64,000 nucleotides of DNA from Streptomyces fragilis (GCF_003112515.1 NZ_BEVZ01000004.1:682001-746000); one strand, 5' to 3'; positions 7,783-16,770 are shown, counted from the first letter of the stretch. Notes: generated by a model from the letters alone, not told the origin. Numbers and translations are program-made.

Positions 7783-9404
7783 CCGAGGTCGCCCCCCTCC
7801 AGCGCCGCACCCGCCGTGCCGTCCACGGACCAGCCCGCGTCGACGCCGGGGAAGAAGAGGGGCACGTCCGCGTGGACCGTGGCGCGCATCAGGTCGCCCT
7901 CGGGGGCGCACCGGATGTCCGCGCCGCTCCAGGCGTCGGGGAGGTGCTTGGTCCCCGCGGCGGAACAGGCACCGGCCCAGTCGCCGTGGACGGCGTGCGC
8001 GGCGGTGGCGGCGCGGGCGGCCTCGTCGGCGGCGTTGCCCGCCAGGGAGAACGTGTAGCCCCACAGCACCGCCTGCCAGAGCAGGCCCATGACGACGAGC
8101 AGGATGGGGAAGATCCCGGCGAACTCCAGCGTGACGGAGCCCCGGTCACCCGCGCCGCGGCGCAGGGCGAGGCCGTTGCCGGGCTTGCGGCGCCGCCCGC
8201 GCGCCCCGGCCTCGTCCTCCGGCGCGGCGGCGACCAGGCCGAGTTCGCCTGCCAGAGTCCACAGGGCGCGCTTGACGGAGGACTTGGCCTCCAGGTCCTG
8301 CAGCCGGCCGGCGTCGACCACGGCGGAGAGTTCCTTGTACGCGGCGGGCACGTGGGTCGCGGCGGTGCGGGTGCCGGTGACCCGCTCGACGAGCTGGGGG
8401 TTGATCTCGGCGCCGCGGGCGTGCCGGTTGACGACGGTGAGGGTGTCCTCGGCCTTGCGGATCTGGAGCCGGTCCCAGAGGCGGACCATGCGCTTGGCGG
8501 CGCGCACCGCGATGACGTCGGGGGTGACGACCAGCAGCGCGTGGTCGGCGGACTCCACCGCGGCGGCGGTGGCGGCGTCCATCCGGGCCCCGCAGTCGAG
8601 GACGACCACGTCGTAGCGGGAGCGCAGCACGGACAGGACCTGGCGGGCGGTGCGGTCGCCGACCTCCTCGCCGCGCTCGCCCTCCGCGGGGGCGAGCAAC
8701 AGGGCGATGCCGGAGTCGTGCGTGTAGATCGCGTCCTGCAGGACGCGCGGGTTGATGTCGTGGATGCCGGCCAGGTCGGCGACGGACCGCCGGTACTGGA
8801 CGTCCAGGTAGGAGGCGACGTCACCGGACTGCAGGTCGAGGTCGACGAGGGCGACGGTGCGGCCGGAGGCGCGCGCGGCCAGGGCCAGGTGGACGGCGGT
8901 GACGGTGGCGCCGACGCCGCCCTTGGCCCCGGTGACGGTGACGACGGTGCCGCCCGAGCCGCGGCCGTACGGGTCGGCGCCCGCGCCGGCGGTGAGGTGG
9001 CGGCGCATCCCGGCGGCCCAGGAGGCCGCGGCGTGCACCCGCTCGGCCAGCCCTTCGGGGCTGAGCGGCAGGGTGACGATGCCGCGGGCGCCGGAGTCCA
9101 TGGCGGCGGTGAGGGTGGTGGAGGAGGAGTCGGCGGTGATCAGCACGACGCCGACCGCCGGGTGGCGCAGCACGATCTCCCGGATCAGCTCCAGCGCCGG
9201 CACCGGGCCGATCCGTTCGTGGACCAGGACCACCTCGGGCAGCTCGTCCACCGACTCGGCGGCGCCCGCGCCGAGGGCGTCGAGCAGGGTGGCCGAGTCG
9301 TGCACGGGCGGGGCCGGCACGACCTCGGGCAGCTGGTCGAGGAGGGCGGCGAGGGCGCGGGCGGAGTCGACGTCTCCCACGGCGGGGAGGATGCGGACGG
9401 TCAT
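7779..9404 (-). CDS. CpaE/TadZ-like ATPase fused to a TadE domain
   Basis: A 541-residue protein with three parts. Residues 1-125 look like the receiver-like domain of CpaE. Residues 150-395 are a MinD/ParA-type ATPase: the P-loop reads GAKGGVGAT, so the first signature Lys is present but the Lys usual before Thr is Ala, and ALVDLDLQSGDVASYL gives the A' motif. Residues 420-541 are a TadE pseudopilin: RGSVTLEFAGIFPILL, a transmembrane helix, then NAADEAARAATAA. CpaE/TadZ proteins place the Tad machine in the cell. Here this function is covalently joined to a membrane pseudopilin. The DNA shows one uninterrupted frame. Confidence 0.85.
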   Translation of the reverse strand: MTVRILPAVGDVDSARALAALLDQLPEVVPAPPVHDSATLLDALGAGAAESVDELPEVVLVHERIGPVPALELIREIVLRHPAVGVVLITADSSSTTLTAAMDSGARGIVTLPLSPEGLAERVHAAASWAAGMRRHLTAGAGADPYGRGSGGTVVTVTGAKGGVGATVTAVHLALAARASGRTVALVDLDLQSGDVASYLDVQYRRSVADLAGIHDINPRVLQDAIYTHDSGIALLLAPAEGERGEEVGDRTARQVLSVLRSRYDVVVLDCGARMDAATAAAVESADHALLVVTPDVIAVRAAKRMVRLWDRLQIRKAEDTLTVVNRHARGAEINPQLVERVTGTRTAATHVPAAYKELSAVVDAGRLQDLEAKSSVKRALWTLAGELGLVAAAPEDEAGARGRRRKPGNGLALRRGAGDRGSVTLEFAGIFPILLVVMGLLWQAVLWGYTFSLAGNAADEAARAATAAHAVHGDWAGACSAAGTKHLPDAWSGADIRCAPEGDLMRATVHADVPLFFPGVDAGWSVDGTAGAALEGGDLG

Positions 9405-9414
9405 CGACGCCCCC

Positions 9415-10137
9415 TCACTGCTTGTCCTGCTCGAGGGTGTACGTCCGGTCGGCTGGCGGCACCGAGGTGTCGTCGCCGCCGGCCACCAGGGCGAGGCGCA
9501 CGTGCTCGGCGAACGACTCGGCGTAGGCGACGCGCTGGGCGTCGGCGGTGGAGAGCGCGAAGGTGATCGGCACGGCCTCGGTGGCGGTGCGGCGGTTCGG
9601 GCCGCTGCCGTCGGGTTCCAGGGCGGTCAGTTTGCCGACGTCGATGACGCGGGCGTTCTGCACGATCAGGCGGGACTGGTCACGGCCGCGGTCCTCGCCC
9701 TCGAAGGTGGCGAAGATGTTCACCCGCGCGCCGGTGGTGATCTTTCCCGCGACGCCGGTGGAGGCGTCGATCATGATGGCGATCTCCTGCTGCCCGCGCT
9801 GGAGTTCGGGGCGGTCGACCACCATGTCGGACTGGAGCAGGGAGCCTTCGCGGAGGGTGGTGACGGCGATCTTCCCGCGGATCTTCGACAGGTCGGTGAC
9901 GGCGGTGCCGGACAGCCAGCGCTTCGGCATGCTGATCTTTTCGAACTGGCCGGGGGTGAGTTCCTGGTACGGGGCGACGTCCGTCTTCAGCCGGTAGGCG
10001 GTCGTCTCGGGGCCGACCTTCGACTTCACGTCCCTGACCACGGCGAGCACTCCGGCGAACGCCGCGATGGCGGCTATCGCCGAGAGGACCAGCAGCAGAA
10101 CGCCGCGGCGCTGGCGGGAGTTCACGGTCTGTTTCAC
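9415..10137 (-). CDS. cpaB: CpaB-like SAF-domain pilus assembly protein
   Basis: A 240-residue protein with a single N-terminal transmembrane helix (about 12-35: VLLLVLSAIAAIAAFAG). A SAF domain follows at about 45-110 (VAPYQELTPGQF ... LREGSLLQSDMV), then the CpaB/RcpC-type domain with VTGARVNIFATFEG-like strands. CpaB proteins are extracytoplasmic parts of Tad pili and are thought to touch the wall. It lies ten bases before the ATPase-TadE fusion gene and belongs to the same run. Confidence 0.85.
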   Translation of the reverse strand: MKQTVNSRQRRGVLLLVLSAIAAIAAFAGVLAVVRDVKSKVGPETTAYRLKTDVAPYQELTPGQFEKISMPKRWLSGTAVTDLSKIRGKIAVTTLREGSLLQSDMVVDRPELQRGQQEIAIMIDASTGVAGKITTGARVNIFATFEGEDRGRDQSRLIVQNARVIDVGKLTALEPDGSGPNRRTATEAVPITFALSTADAQRVAYAESFAEHVRLALVAGGDDTSVPPADRTYTLEQDKQ

Positions 10138-10197
10138 CTCGTGGGTCGGGAACGGTGGTTCGGGTCGGGCGGGGCGGGCCGGCCGGGTGGTGCCCGG

Positions 10198-12588
10198 TCA
10201 GGGCGAACGGGGCGGCGACTGCGGTGGCGGGGGGCCGGGGTGGCGGTCGGGTCGGTGCGGACGGTCGTGCGTGCCGGCATCGGCGCCGGGCATCACCGGT
10301 CCGGTACCCGGGGTGGGCCCGGACGTGCCTGCCGTATCTGCCGTGCCTGCCGTGGTGGTGTCCGGGTCCGGACGTCCGGCACCGTGCCCCGACGGCCGCA
10401 CGGGGTCGGGCTCCTCCCCCGCTGCCGGGCGCGGCCGGACCCCGGGTCCGTCCTGCGGCAACCGCGGCGCGGGCCCGTGCCCGGCACCGTCCCCCTGGAC
10501 GGGCCGGGGCGGCCCGTCGGTCCCCGGGGCACGGCCGGGGTACGGCACGGAACCGGCCGGGGCCTGACCGGGACGCCCCTGGGCGTACCCGTGGCGGGCC
10601 CCCGGCCCTGGGGCACCGGGACGGACACCGGGTGCGGCCAAGGGAGAACCGGGTCCGGAGGCCCCCGGCCCGAAGCGGGCGTCCGGGGCGGAACCACCCG
10701 CACCAGGGCGGGAGTCGGACGAGCCCGTCACGTCACCCGGACCGGGACGCCCGCCGGGCACCCCCGCGGAACCGGGACCGGAGGGAGCACCGAAGCCGGA
10801 GTCGGGCCGCCCAGCCTGCCCGTGACCGGCGTGCGCGCCGGACACCGCCGACGCGGAAGCGGGACCTGAGCCCGGACCGAAACCGGAGCGAGGCACGGTC
10901 GCGGGAGCGCCAGGCCTGGTGCCGGGAACGGGCCGCGAGCCGGGTCCTGTCGGCGCGGCACTAGGCCCGAAGCCGGAGTTGGGCGCCGCCGACGCGGAAC
11001 CCGGACCTGAGCCCGGACCGAAGCGGGCGTCAGGTGCCGTCGGAGCCGGACCCGGGTGCGACCCGGGTACGACCGGGGCAGGCCCGTGACCGGAAGCGGA
11101 GGCCGGGCCGGACCGTGAGCCGGGTACGGCCGGACCAGGACCGGACCGCAGGCCCGGTTCCCCGGAACCAGCCTCCGGCCGAGCACCGGGCACCCCCGGA
11201 CCCTCACCGGCCCGCGCCCCCGGCACACCCGGACCTGCACCAGACCGAGCACCGGCCTCTCCCGGACCCACGCCAGACCGCGCACCGGACCGCGCCCCAG
11301 GCACACCCGGTCCCTCACCGGACCGCGCACCCGGCACACCCGGACCTGCACCAGACCGAGCACCGGCCTCTCCCGGACCCACGCCCGGCCGCGCACCGGA
11401 CCGCGCCCCAGGCACACCCGGTCCCTCACCGGACCGCGCACCCGGCACACCCGGTCCCGTGCCAGGACGCGCCCCCGGCGCACCCGGTCCCGTGCCGGGG
11501 CGCGGAGCCGGTATCGGGCGCAGGCCCTCGGGGCCGGTCGGGCGGGGGCCGCCGCCCGGCCCTATGGCGGCCGCGGGCCCCGGCGGACGCGAGAGCGGCG
11601 CGGTCCCGGCAGCCCCCGGCCGCACCGCACGCGCACCGGCACCCGCTCCCGCACCGACCACCGCGCTCCCCGTCACGCTGTGCGTGCTCGCGGGGAACTC
11701 CGGCGGCGGCGCGAGCGGTGAGGCGCAGAAGGCGCAGCGGTCCCCGATGATCTCCAGCCCGCACCACCGGCACCGGTCCCGCCGCACGGAGGAGACGAGC
11801 TGGTAGAGCACCGACACGTCGGGCAGCCCGGCGGCGAACTCGACGAGCTTGGCCGTCCCCCACCAGGACGCCGACTCCGCCGGCACCGGCACCGTGGAGA
11901 AGTGCTGGACCCGCCAGTCGGGGGCGAGCGTGGAGCCGACCCAGTCGGACGGGGTGCCGCTCCCGAAGCCCGCGCCGGTCGCGGCGACCATCCGCGTGGC
12001 GAACTCGGGCCCCGGCAGCCGGTCCTCGCCGCCGACCCGCACCAGCGCGGGCCGGGGCGTCGCCAGGACCGCGAACTGGGCGCCCGGCAGCCAGGACCTG
12101 GCGTGCGCCGTCATCGTGACCGGCACGTGGTCGAGCCGGGTCACGGAGTTGAGCAGCGCCCCCGACCAGATGTAGTGCGCGAGCAGCCGCGCCGCCGAGG
12201 CGAGCACCCCGGGTCCGAAGTCGCAGACGCTGAGCTGCCGTAACTGCTGGGCGAGTACCGCGACACCGAGCGGCGGGAGGTCGGCGGCGACGATGGCCAC
12301 CCGGTCGGTCTCCAGCAGTGAGCGCGCGGTGTGCAGCCGCCGCACGACGGCCGGGTCGGTGACCGCGGGGTGCACTGCGACGACGTAACCCTGCTGCTCG
12401 ACGAGCGAGTTGAGCTCGTAGACCGTCTCCTCGACGGTCGCCCGCGGCTGGAGAACGGCGGGCGGGGTGTGCCGGTCTCCGGCGGGGAGTACCAGGCCGG
12501 GACCGGACACACTGATGGCAGTCGGCACCGCTCCACCCTCCCCCGTCGCCCCCGTCTTCACGTGCGTGCGCAGCGCTTTCACCAGCAC
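10198..12588 (-). CDS. Large protein with zinc ribbon and Pro/Gly tail
   Basis: A 796-residue protein of unknown function, first gene of the Tad run. GGGGA lies five bases before its GTG start. Residues 1-265 form a folded domain I do not recognise (for example VEETVYELNSLVEQQGYVVA and WWGTAKLVEFAAGLPDVSVLYQL). A zinc ribbon follows (CRWCGLEIIGDRCAFC). From about 310 to the end it is disordered, built of Pro, Gly, Ala, Ser and Arg with GVPGARSGEGP-type repeats. No signal peptide is seen, so it is probably cytoplasmic. A 60-bp gap separates it from cpaB, so joint transcription is likely but not certain. Confidence 0.7.
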   Translation of the reverse strand: MLVKALRTHVKTGATGEGGAVPTAISVSGPGLVLPAGDRHTPPAVLQPRATVEETVYELNSLVEQQGYVVAVHPAVTDPAVVRRLHTARSLLETDRVAIVAADLPPLGVAVLAQQLRQLSVCDFGPGVLASAARLLAHYIWSGALLNSVTRLDHVPVTMTAHARSWLPGAQFAVLATPRPALVRVGGEDRLPGPEFATRMVAATGAGFGSGTPSDWVGSTLAPDWRVQHFSTVPVPAESASWWGTAKLVEFAAGLPDVSVLYQLVSSVRRDRCRWCGLEIIGDRCAFCASPLAPPPEFPASTHSVTGSAVVGAGAGAGARAVRPGAAGTAPLSRPPGPAAAIGPGGGPRPTGPEGLRPIPAPRPGTGPGAPGARPGTGPGVPGARSGEGPGVPGARSGARPGVGPGEAGARSGAGPGVPGARSGEGPGVPGARSGARSGVGPGEAGARSGAGPGVPGARAGEGPGVPGARPEAGSGEPGLRSGPGPAVPGSRSGPASASGHGPAPVVPGSHPGPAPTAPDARFGPGSGPGSASAAPNSGFGPSAAPTGPGSRPVPGTRPGAPATVPRSGFGPGSGPASASAVSGAHAGHGQAGRPDSGFGAPSGPGSAGVPGGRPGPGDVTGSSDSRPGAGGSAPDARFGPGASGPGSPLAAPGVRPGAPGPGARHGYAQGRPGQAPAGSVPYPGRAPGTDGPPRPVQGDGAGHGPAPRLPQDGPGVRPRPAAGEEPDPVRPSGHGAGRPDPDTTTAGTADTAGTSGPTPGTGPVMPGADAGTHDRPHRPDRHPGPPPPQSPPRSP
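11231..11452 (-). repeat. 111-bp tandem duplication in the coding tail
   Basis: Two copies (11231-11341 and 11342-11452) of a 111-bp unit, 37 codons, differ at two bases (A/C and A/G near the middle). Shorter, more diverged copies lie on both sides (about 11190-11230 and 11453-11500). The period is a multiple of three, so copy number changes lengthen or shorten the tail without breaking the frame. Confidence 0.85.
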
Positions 12589-12735
12589 GATATCCCCGGC
12601 TCAGGGCCTGCGACACCTGCTTGGCGGAGATCGTCTCAACCGGGACCTGTCCGGTGATCGCGGCGTGTCGGCATATACGCCAACTCGCATCCACAGGTGT
12701 GAAGTTACGGTGCCGCCGCGACTCTTGACACCAGC

Positions 12736-12766
12736 ATTGGTCTGGACCAAGTTGGTCTAGACCGGC
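12736..12766 (+). promoter_or_regulatory. Two DasR-type operators (dre) at the chitinase promoter
   Basis: Two overlapping 16-mers, ATTGGTCTGGACCAAG (12736-12751) and GTTGGTCTAGACCGGC (12751-12766). Each matches the known DasR core TGGTCTAGACCA at 11 of 12 positions. A TTGACA -35 box lies at 12725-12730, directly upstream, so a bound repressor would cover the promoter. DasR is the GntR-type regulator released by glucosamine-6-phosphate in Streptomyces. Confidence 0.8.
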
Positions 12767-12851
12767 TGGACACGCCGCAGGATCCGGCCACCCCGGCCCG
12801 ATTCCGCTCCGGCGACCCCCCGCACCTCCCCCTCACACGCAGGGAGCCCCC

Positions 12852-14579
12852 ATGAAGCGCACGCGTCCCACCCTCACCTCTCCCCAGGCGAGACCCCGGA
12901 TACTCGCCACCGTCCTGACCTCCGCGCTCGCCCTCGCGGGCACCGCCCTCGCGGCCGGCCCCGCGGCCGCCGCCGACGTGAACAACGTCCGCAACGGCGG
13001 CTTCGAGTCGGGCCTCACCGACTGGACCTGCTCCGCGGCGAGCGGCGCGTCCGTCACCTCCCCGGTGCACGGCGGCTCGCGCGCCCTCAAGGCCACCCCG
13101 GCGGCGCAGGACAACGCCCGCTGCAGCCAGGTGGTCGCGGTGAAGCCCGGCTCCACCTACACGCTGAGCACCTGGGTGCAGGGCGGCTACGCCTACCTGG
13201 GCGTGACCGGCACCGGCACCACGGACGTCTCCACCTGGACCCCGGACTCCGGGGCGTGGAAGGAGCTGCGCACCACCTTCACCACGGGCGCCAACACCAC
13301 CTCGGTGACCGTCTACACCCACGGCTGGTACGGCCAGGCGCCCTACTACGTGGACGACTTCTCCGTCCTCGGCCCCGACGGCGGAGGCGGCGGGGGCGGC
13401 GAGCCGGAGCAGCCGGCGATCCCCGCGGCCCCGGCCGGGCTGACGGTCTCGGGGACGACCTCGTCCTCCGTCTCCCTCACCTGGAACACCGTGCAGGGCG
13501 CGACCGGCTACACCGTGTACCGGAACGGCACCCGGGTGGCGACCGCCACCGGCACCTCGGCGACCGTCACCGGGCTCAGCGCGTCCACCGCGTACTCCTT
13601 CCAGGTGACCGCGACCAACGCGGCGGGCGAGTCCGCGAAGTCCGCCACGGTCAACGCGACCACCCAGCCCACCGGCACCGGTGGCGGCACCGCCCTGCCC
13701 AAGCACGTGGTGACCGGGTACTGGCAGAACTTCAACAACGGCGCCGCCGTGCAGACGCTCGCCCAGGTGCAGAGTCAGTACGACATCATCGCGGTCGCCT
13801 TCGCCGACGCCACCAGCACGCCGGGCGCCGTCGACTTCACCCTCGACTCGGCCGGCCTGAACGGCTACACCGAGGCCCAGTTCAAGGCCGACATCCGCGC
13901 CAAGCAGGCGGCGGGCAAGAAGGTCATCATCTCCGTCGGCGGCGAGCTCGGCGCGGTGCGGGTGGCCGACTCGGCCTCCGCGACCAACTTCGCCAACTCG
14001 GTGTACGCACTGATGCAGGAGTACGGCTTCGACGGCGTCGACATCGACCTGGAGAACGGCCTCAACGCGACCTACATGACGCAGGCGCTGCGCTCCCTGT
14101 CGGCGAAGGCCGGGCCGAACCTGATCATCACCATGGCCCCGCAGACCATCGACATGCAGTCGACCTCGGGCACCTACTTCCAGACGGCGCTCAACATCAA
14201 GGACATCCTGACCGTCGTCAACATGCAGTACTACAACAGCGGTTCCATGCTGGGCTGCGACGGCAAGGTCTACTCGCAGGGCTCGGTGGACTTCCTCACC
14301 GCGCTGGCCTGCATCCAGCTGCAGGGCGGGCTCGCGCCCTCCCAGGTCGGCATCGGCGTCCCGGCCTCCACCCGCGGCGCCGGCAGCGGCTACGTCTCCC
14401 CGACGGTCGTCAACAACGCCCTGGACTGCCTGACCAAGCTCACCAACTGCGGCACCTTCAAGCCCTCCAAGGCCTACCCGGACCTGCGGGGCGCGATGAC
14501 CTGGTCGACCAACTGGGACGCCACCGCCGGCAACGCCTGGTCCAACGCCGTCGGCCCGCACGTCCACGGTCTCGGCTGA
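12852..14579 (+). CDS. chiA: Secreted family 18 chitinase
   Basis: A 575-residue extracellular chitinase that cuts beta-1,4 links in chitin. A signal peptide (1-40, ending AAGPAAA) is followed by a carbohydrate-binding module (about 42-175, starting VNNVRNGGFESGLTDW). Then come a Gly-rich linker, a fibronectin type III domain (about 190-275) and the GH18 barrel (about 285-575). The catalytic motif is DGVDIDLE at 394-401, with Glu401 as the acid, and MQYYN is present near the active-site rim. The start has GCAGGGAG upstream. Expression is probably induced by chitin products through the two DasR sites. The chiA symbol rests on remembered order and domain layout and is less certain than the enzyme call. 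Confidence 0.93.
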   Translation: MKRTRPTLTSPQARPRILATVLTSALALAGTALAAGPAAAADVNNVRNGGFESGLTDWTCSAASGASVTSPVHGGSRALKATPAAQDNARCSQVVAVKPGSTYTLSTWVQGGYAYLGVTGTGTTDVSTWTPDSGAWKELRTTFTTGANTTSVTVYTHGWYGQAPYYVDDFSVLGPDGGGGGGGEPEQPAIPAAPAGLTVSGTTSSSVSLTWNTVQGATGYTVYRNGTRVATATGTSATVTGLSASTAYSFQVTATNAAGESAKSATVNATTQPTGTGGGTALPKHVVTGYWQNFNNGAAVQTLAQVQSQYDIIAVAFADATSTPGAVDFTLDSAGLNGYTEAQFKADIRAKQAAGKKVIISVGGELGAVRVADSASATNFANSVYALMQEYGFDGVDIDLENGLNATYMTQALRSLSAKAGPNLIITMAPQTIDMQSTSGTYFQTALNIKDILTVVNMQYYNSGSMLGCDGKVYSQGSVDFLTALACIQLQGGLAPSQVGIGVPASTRGAGSGYVSPTVVNNALDCLTKLTNCGTFKPSKAYPDLRGAMTWSTNWDATAGNAWSNAVGPHVHGLG

Positions 14580-14598
14580 TCCCCCCACGCCCGAAAAC

Positions 14599-14671
14599 CC
14601 CGCCTCCCTACCTCCCCCCCCGCCAGGAGGCGGGCCCCGCCCCCGCAGCGCGACGCCGTTGCGGGGGCGGG
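14599..14671 (+). terminator. Two hairpins after the chitinase gene
   Basis: A first stem CCCGCCTCC / GGAGGCGGG (14599-14634) is followed by a 12-bp perfect stem CCCGCCCCCGCA / TGCGGGGGCGGG with a 12-nt loop (14636-14671). They start 20 bp after the chitinase stop and probably end its transcript. Confidence 0.65.
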
Positions 14672-14755
14672 TGCGCGCGGAACCCCTCTCCGGCGGACGG
14701 GCGGAGCCTGTGCCGCGCACCGGTGGCCGCCGGGCGGGCGGGTAGCCTGCGGAAC

Positions 14756-15388
14756 ATGACCGACGATCCCCGCTTCACCGCCGGATTCTGGGACGAGCGC
14801 TACTCCTCCGCCGACCGCCTGTGGAGCGGCGACCCCAATCCCGCCCTGGTGGAGGAGGTGTCCGGGCTGACGCCTGGCCGGGCGCTGGAGGCCGGGTGCG
14901 GGGAGGGCGCGGACTCCCTCTGGCTCGCCCGCCAGGGGTGGACGGTCACCGGCACCGACGTCTCGCAGGTCGCCCTGGACCGGGCCGCCGGGCACACCCC
15001 GCCGGAGCTGGCCGGGCAGGTCACCTGGCGGCGGACCGACGTGCTGGACTGGATGCCGGAGACGGCCGCCTACCAGCTGGTGTTCACGACGTTCCTGCAC
15101 CTGCCGTCGCACGTGCGCCGCCAGGTGTTCGCGGGTCTCGCCGAGGCCGTCGCGCCGGGCGGCAGCCTGGTCGTGGTCCTGCACCATCCCCGGGACCTGA
15201 CCGACGGCGCCGTGCCGCGGCCGCCGGAGCCGGACCTGTTCTGCACGGCCGACGAACTGGCCGACGACCTCGTCCCGGCCGGCGGCTGGACCGTGCACAC
15301 CCGGGAGGCCCGGCCGCGGACGGTGACCCACGAGGGCCGCGAGGTCACCGTCCACGACGCGGTGCTGCGCGCCGAGCGCACCGCCTGA
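14756..15388 (+). CDS. Class I SAM-dependent methyltransferase
   Basis: A 210-residue cytoplasmic methyltransferase of unknown substrate. The N-terminal FWDERYSSADRLWSGDPNP is typical of the TPMT/tellurite-resistance-like group. Motif I is ALEAGCGEGADSLWLARQG (about residues 43-61), the acidic end of strand 2 is TGTDVS, and motif IV falls near YQLVFTTFLHL. The start codon at 14756 is chosen because it begins the conserved sequence; no strong Shine-Dalgarno is seen. It converges on the Nramp gene with a ten-base gap and no obvious hairpin. Confidence 0.82.
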   Translation: MTDDPRFTAGFWDERYSSADRLWSGDPNPALVEEVSGLTPGRALEAGCGEGADSLWLARQGWTVTGTDVSQVALDRAAGHTPPELAGQVTWRRTDVLDWMPETAAYQLVFTTFLHLPSHVRRQVFAGLAEAVAPGGSLVVVLHHPRDLTDGAVPRPPEPDLFCTADELADDLVPAGGWTVHTREARPRTVTHEGREVTVHDAVLRAERTA

Positions 15389-15398
15389 CACCTGTCGG

Positions 15399-16688
15399 TC
15401 AGAAGAACTTCGCCCAGTCCTGGTCCCAGACCTGCTTGACGCACAGCACCAGGAAGAGCAGTCCGGCGACCGCCAGCATCACGTTGCTCGCGATCCCGTT
15501 GCGCCACTCGGCGGGCGTGCGGGAGGAGTTGAGGAGCCAGATCAGGGTCAGCGCCAGGAACGGCATGAAGGCCGCGCCCAGCACGCCGTAGAGGATGATC
15601 AGGCGGAACGGCTGGCCCTGGAAGAGCAGCACGATCGGCGGGAAGGTCAGCCAGAGCAGGTAGCCGCGGAAGGCCCAGGACTTCTCACGGCGGCCCTCGG
15701 CGACCTCCTCGCCGGTGGCGGCCCGCTTGGTGCGGTAGCGGGCGACGAAGTCGGCGAACATCAGGCTCACGCCGTGCCAGACGCCGATCAGGGAGGTGAA
15801 GGAGGTGGCGAAGAAGCCGATCAGGAAGAACTTGGCGGTGGCCGCCCCGTACTCCTCCTCCAGGATGTCGCCGAGCTGGATCAGGCCCTTGTCGCCGGAG
15901 GCGATCGCGATGCCCGAGGAGTGCAGCAGCTCGGCGCCCACGATGAGCATGGCCACGACGAAGATGCCGGTGGTGATGTAGGCGACCCGGTTGTCGAGCC
16001 GCATCACCTTCATCCAGCCGGTGTGGGTCCAGCCCTTGGCGTTCACCCAGTAGCCGTAGGCGGCCAGGGTGATGGTGCCGCCGACGCCGCCGATGAGACC
16101 GAGGGTGTTGAGGACGGAGTCCTTCCCGTCCGGGAGGACCGGCAGCAGGCCCGCGAAGAGTCCACCCAGATGGGGGACCACGCGGATCGCCAGGTAGACG
16201 GTGACCAGGAACATGACGCCCACCAGGACGGTCATGACCTTCTCGAACACCGCGTACCGGTTGAACCAGACGAAGACCAGCCCGACCAGGCCGGTGGACA
16301 CCGCCCACCACTCCAGGTCCATCACGCCGGGGAACAGCGCCTGAAGCGGCAGTCCGCTCGACGACATGGCGGCGGCTCCGTAGACGAAGCCCCAGACGAC
16401 CGCGTAGACGACGAAGAAGACGGTGGTCCACGAGCCGAGTGAGGCCCAGCCGTCGAAGAGGGTGCGGCCGGTGGCCAGGTGCCAGCGGCCGGCCGCCTCG
16501 GCGAGGGCGATCTTGACGACGCAGCCGATGACGGCGGCCCACAGCAGCGTGTAGCCGAAGTTGGTCCCGGCCACCAGGGTCGCCACCAGGTCGCCGGCGC
16601 CCACGCCGGTCGCCGCGACGACGATGCCGGGGCCGATGTACTTCCAACTCGATTTCCGGGGTGCGGGGTTACTCGTGTTGTCAGCCAT
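15399..16688 (-). CDS. Nramp-family divalent metal transporter
   Basis: A 429-residue membrane protein with about 11 hydrophobic segments. The first begins at YIGPGIVVAATGVGAGDLVA. In Nramp proteins the metal site sits in TM1 as DPGN; here the equivalent is GAGD, so the canonical motif is not conserved. This is usual for the large actinobacterial branch annotated as Nramp, whose substrate is unsure. The start at MADNTSN is preceded only by AGG at a short distance. The open frame continues far upstream, but that part lies antisense to or outside recognisable sequence. Confidence 0.82.
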   Translation of the reverse strand: MADNTSNPAPRKSSWKYIGPGIVVAATGVGAGDLVATLVAGTNFGYTLLWAAVIGCVVKIALAEAAGRWHLATGRTLFDGWASLGSWTTVFFVVYAVVWGFVYGAAAMSSSGLPLQALFPGVMDLEWWAVSTGLVGLVFVWFNRYAVFEKVMTVLVGVMFLVTVYLAIRVVPHLGGLFAGLLPVLPDGKDSVLNTLGLIGGVGGTITLAAYGYWVNAKGWTHTGWMKVMRLDNRVAYITTGIFVVAMLIVGAELLHSSGIAIASGDKGLIQLGDILEEEYGAATAKFFLIGFFATSFTSLIGVWHGVSLMFADFVARYRTKRAATGEEVAEGRREKSWAFRGYLLWLTFPPIVLLFQGQPFRLIILYGVLGAAFMPFLALTLIWLLNSSRTPAEWRNGIASNVMLAVAGLLFLVLCVKQVWDQDWAKFF

Positions 16689-16770
16689 GGTGATCAACCT
16701 GGCCGACCCCGGCCGACCCGGCAAGGGGCGCGGCAGGACGACGTCCGCCGCTCCCCCGGCCCCGCGCGGG

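Noticed and set aside
11426-12694. Minus-strand frame starting MDASWRICRHAAITGQ
   Set aside because: The first 40 residues look protein-like, but the rest is a shifted reading of the 796-residue protein. I see no ribosome-binding site, so the beginning is probably promoter DNA.
13256-14755. Long plus-strand frame running into the methyltransferase
   Set aside because: Over the chitinase it is a shifted, Arg/His-rich shadow. Only the part from 14756 is a gene.
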